64,000 nt of DNA. Source: Candidatus Latescibacterota bacterium (GTDB taxonomy: Bacteria > Latescibacterota > UBA2968 > UBA8231). How positions within the stretch are numbered: position 1 is the first letter of the stretch; each line of letters starts with the position of its first letter. A model generated the notes under the pieces. That model saw nothing but the letters and a program-made list of their open reading frames with translations. It had not been told where the DNA came from and made no database searches. The position numbers and the translations under genes are program-made. The DNA is taken from contig RKRN01000109.1 of the NCBI GenBank assembly GCA_007571365.1, forward strand, positions 34,102 through 98,101, written 5' to 3'. This document shows, one piece after another, positions 62,453-64,000 of the stretch.

Positions 62453-62935
62453 TCACTTTGGAACGGCTAGATATGAAGGAAAGTCGGCGAATAGGGCCGA
62501 TTGCTCTTGTTGGCCGCTATAAGAGTAAAAGCTCAAGCGACCTTCTTCGTCAACGAGCCAGAACTCTTGGGCACCCCGAGCCAAGTACAGGTCCTTCTTG
62601 GCCAGCATCTCGCCAATGGAGTTGGAGGGTGAGCGGATTTCGACGCACAGTTCCGGTGCTTGGAGGTAGGGCGTATCCATCCCGTGGCGAGCAAAGAATG
62701 CCTCTGAACCCCAAGCCACATCGGCGACTTTGACGCCTTGGCTGGTCTGGACCGAGCACTCGGTGAGGACGCGCCCCGCTGTCTTCTGCTGCATCAAGGT
62801 GAAGGCGATGAGGACTTGGATATGACCATGTTTGTTTGAGGCCGGCGTCATGGTGACTTGCCCCCATTCGTTTAGTTCGATCTTGAAAGGTAGGTCCTGC
62901 AGAGCCTTGTTTTGGCACGCTTCAAGCCAGTTCAT
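62453..62935 (-). CDS. Uma2-family (DUF820) endonuclease-like protein
   Basis: A 160-residue protein with the PD-(D/E)XK-like core of the family: TPASNKHGHIQVLIAFTLMQ, VADVAWGSEAFF, and PELCVEIRSPSNSIGEMLAK followed by the Lys-containing KKDLYLARGAQEFWLVDEEG. These restriction-endonuclease-like proteins are very frequent in multiple copies in cyanobacteria and other lineages; a role with mobile elements or toxins is proposed but unproven. Confidence 0.85.
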   Translation of the reverse strand: MNWLEACQNKALQDLPFKIELNEWGQVTMTPASNKHGHIQVLIAFTLMQQKTAGRVLTECSVQTSQGVKVADVAWGSEAFFARHGMDTPYLQAPELCVEIRSPSNSIGEMLAKKDLYLARGAQEFWLVDEEGRLSFYSYSGQQEQSALFADFPSYLAVPK

Positions 62936-63144
62936 GGACGCGACGCTCCGATTGAGGTGGTTGACCGCTCAGGTTGGTCATAAAAGGAAGGTAGCCTACT
63001 GCCGAAGCGAACTCAACTTTCTGTTTTGGGCGTTTTGAGGCAGGTTCTAGGGACCAAGCGAGCGACGAGGCATGGGCACTGATTGATCGATGGGAAGCGG
63101 AAGAACAGTAAGCACAACGCTTTTCCAGACCGAGGATTCAAGCC
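62936..63144 (+). other. Intergenic region with a possible gene tail
   Basis: In one plus-strand frame, 63043-63110 reads QASDEAWALIDRWEAEEQ and ends at TAA 63110, which looks like the end of a small coding sequence, but the frame has no start and meets a stop upstream. It may be a decayed antitoxin-like gene. Nothing else was found here. Confidence 0.25.
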
Positions 63145-63363
63145 ATGAGGCTAAACTACTACCCGGAAACGGACTCCCTGTATATCGACTTGTCCGAGCA
63201 GGCTAGCGCAGAGAGTCGGGAAATCTCGGAAGGTATCATTCACGATTATGATGCCGACGGTAGGCTTGTTGGTATTGACATCGATAATGCCAGCAACAAA
63301 GTCGAAATGAAAAAACTGATGCTCAGTAAACTCCCAGGTAAGATTGAAATGACTAGTGCATAG
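63145..63363 (+). CDS. DUF2283-family small protein
   Basis: A 72-residue protein: MRLNYYPETDSLYIDLSEQA, then EISEGIIHDYDADGRLVGID and IDNASNKVEMKKLMLSKLP. The DSLYI(D/S)L and GIDIxxAS pattern is that of DUF2283, small proteins that often sit beside DUF4258 or toxin-antitoxin-like genes. No partner is visible here; the neighbours are decayed. Confidence 0.8.
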   Translation: MRLNYYPETDSLYIDLSEQASAESREISEGIIHDYDADGRLVGIDIDNASNKVEMKKLMLSKLPGKIEMTSA

Positions 63364-63402
63364 GGCGGTGTGGGTCGGATCAGGGCAAGCACTTCGGCGA
63401 AC

Positions 63403-63595
63403 TCAGTCGAGCCGCGACAAAATCAGCGTACCCGGTGCGATCAGGCTCGCAAGCTGCATCCCAACCAGCGGGTTATGGTCTGGCGGCCCTGCTCGGCGAT
63501 GGCTTGCTCGATGCTACCTAGGCGGTGCTCGATAGAGTCCAAGCGCGGCCCGATCTGCTCGGCGATTCCTTCCAGGTGCCCAATGCATCAGTCAT
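63403..63595 (-). pseudogene. Decayed small coiled-coil/membrane protein gene
   Basis: Reading the minus strand from ATG 63595, the protein can be followed only by changing frame twice: MTDALG-, then HLEGIAEQIGPRLDSIEHRL and GSIEQAIAEQGRQTITRW, then VGMQLASLIAPGTLILSRLD before TGA at 63403. The repeated heptads and the final hydrophobic helix describe a small, coiled-coil protein with a C-terminal membrane anchor. Two frameshifts mean it is broken here, unless the sequence has errors. Confidence 0.45.
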
Positions 63596-63679
63596 AAAGT
63601 ACAGGGACTGCCCGGCAAAGTTCCGGCCGCAAGACCGCGGGGCTAGATCGGCTCGGCTGAGGCGCGGTATAGAAGGCGT

Positions 63680-63823
63680 CTAAATGGCCGGTGTTCTTGA
63701 GTTTTTATTTTGGACAACGCATAAACATCTGTTACTTTGGCGTCTCTTTGTAAAATCTGCAAGAATTCCCTCAAGGTCCGTGTTGAACACTGTGAATCGG
63801 TCGCGGCGTTTCTCACGGGCCAT
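63680..63823 (-). CDS. Small hypothetical ORF, 47 residues
   Basis: ATG 63823 (MAREKRRDRFTVFNTDLEGI ... ending RTPAI) has GGGAAT before it and a basic, partly helical sequence. A second, longer frame across the same DNA (63643-63849) is less protein-like. Neither resembles a known family. It may be the front of a gene truncated by rearrangement. Confidence 0.3.
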   Translation of the reverse strand: MAREKRRDRFTVFNTDLEGILADFTKRRQSNRCLCVVQNKNSRTPAI

Positions 63824-63929
63824 ATTCCCATAGATAAGTAGTTATTCATGAGTTTTTTGTTATAATAGGGCTTGACACATGTGTGTGCCTGTCTGAGCCT
63901 TTATTTTATCGCAATAAGAACTTTTGGGC

Positions 63930-63957
63930 TTGACAGGCGAGGTATAAGCCATACATT
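63930..63957 (+). promoter_or_regulatory. Candidate rightward promoter at window edge
   Basis: TTGACA (63930-63935), a 16-nt spacer, then TACATT (63952-63957). It points to a gene beyond the right edge. A separate TTGACACATGTGTGTG at 63872 resembles the operator before the XRE gene near the left end. Confidence 0.35.
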
Positions 63958-64000
63958 AAAAGCGTTGCGACAATCTTGACATATCTCATATTCTCCAAAA

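Overview
The window looks like a chromosomal segment of a Gram-negative, heterotrophic bacterium of the FCB/PVC kind. A Latescibacterota- or Poribacteria-like uncultured lineage is my best guess. The reasons are the many exported lipoproteins, a beta-barrel outer-membrane protein, System I cytochrome c maturation, FlgD-type C-terminal domains, phytanoyl-CoA-dioxygenase-like proteins, Gfo/Idh/MocA oxidoreductases and DUF6785-type membrane proteins. This assignment rests on gene content only; no 16S rRNA gene is present.

Left part (1-25.6 kb) is core genome. A truncated glycosyltransferase is followed by a strongly folded, stand-alone RNA on the minus strand (about 661-871) with its own promoter and terminator; it is a 6S RNA candidate. 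An XRE regulator with an operator-like palindrome in its promoter comes next. A long, tightly packed minus-strand series follows, read right to left: TPR protein, sigma-54 activator, HtrA protease, M24 peptidase, CcmE, a CcmF-CcmH fusion, a CcmI/zinc-ribbon protein, an exported regulatory-domain protein, CcmA, CcmB, CcmC, a 53-aa CcmD, two bifunctional-nuclease paralogues and a lipoprotein. Divergently lie ispE, tRNA-Gln(TTG), rplY, pth, a membrane pyrophosphatase, rpsF, a DUF2232-type gene, rplI, a lipoprotein and a selenocysteine tRNA.

Middle part (25.65-50.4 kb) is accessory and begins 36 bases after tRNA-Sec. It holds two loci of related exported proteins. Locus A (plus strand, 25.6-34.9 kb): DUF4091/GH-like protein, CBM9-like+PKD protein, discoidin+FlgD protein, TPR protein, CRTAC1/ASPIC-UnbV protein. 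Locus B (minus strand, 46.7-36.7 kb): CBM9-like protein, two discoidin+FlgD proteins, a ~900-aa beta-barrel candidate and a parvulin lipoprotein. The three FlgD-domain proteins share a three-part architecture and a short hydrophobic tail ending in Tyr, and I propose a co-inherited surface display/export system. A two-domain PhyH-like protein, an AT-rich SGNH/TPR gene (probably transferred) and a frameshifted glycosidase-like gene complete the region.

Right part (50.5-64 kb): a translationally coupled minus-strand operon (M20 peptidase, PhyH dioxygenase, Ldh2-family dehydrogenase, DUF6785 membrane protein, then the frameshifted glycosidase-like gene) suggests uptake and oxidation of a small organic substrate. 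Then follow gap, a DtxR-like regulator with a Cys-rich tail, a bile-acid-symporter-family transporter, a lipoprotein, two Gfo/Idh/MocA oxidoreductases separated by a MITE-like element, an alkylguanine transferase, a Uma2 protein, a DUF2283 protein and decayed small genes. No CRISPR array, rRNA gene or intact transposase gene was seen.
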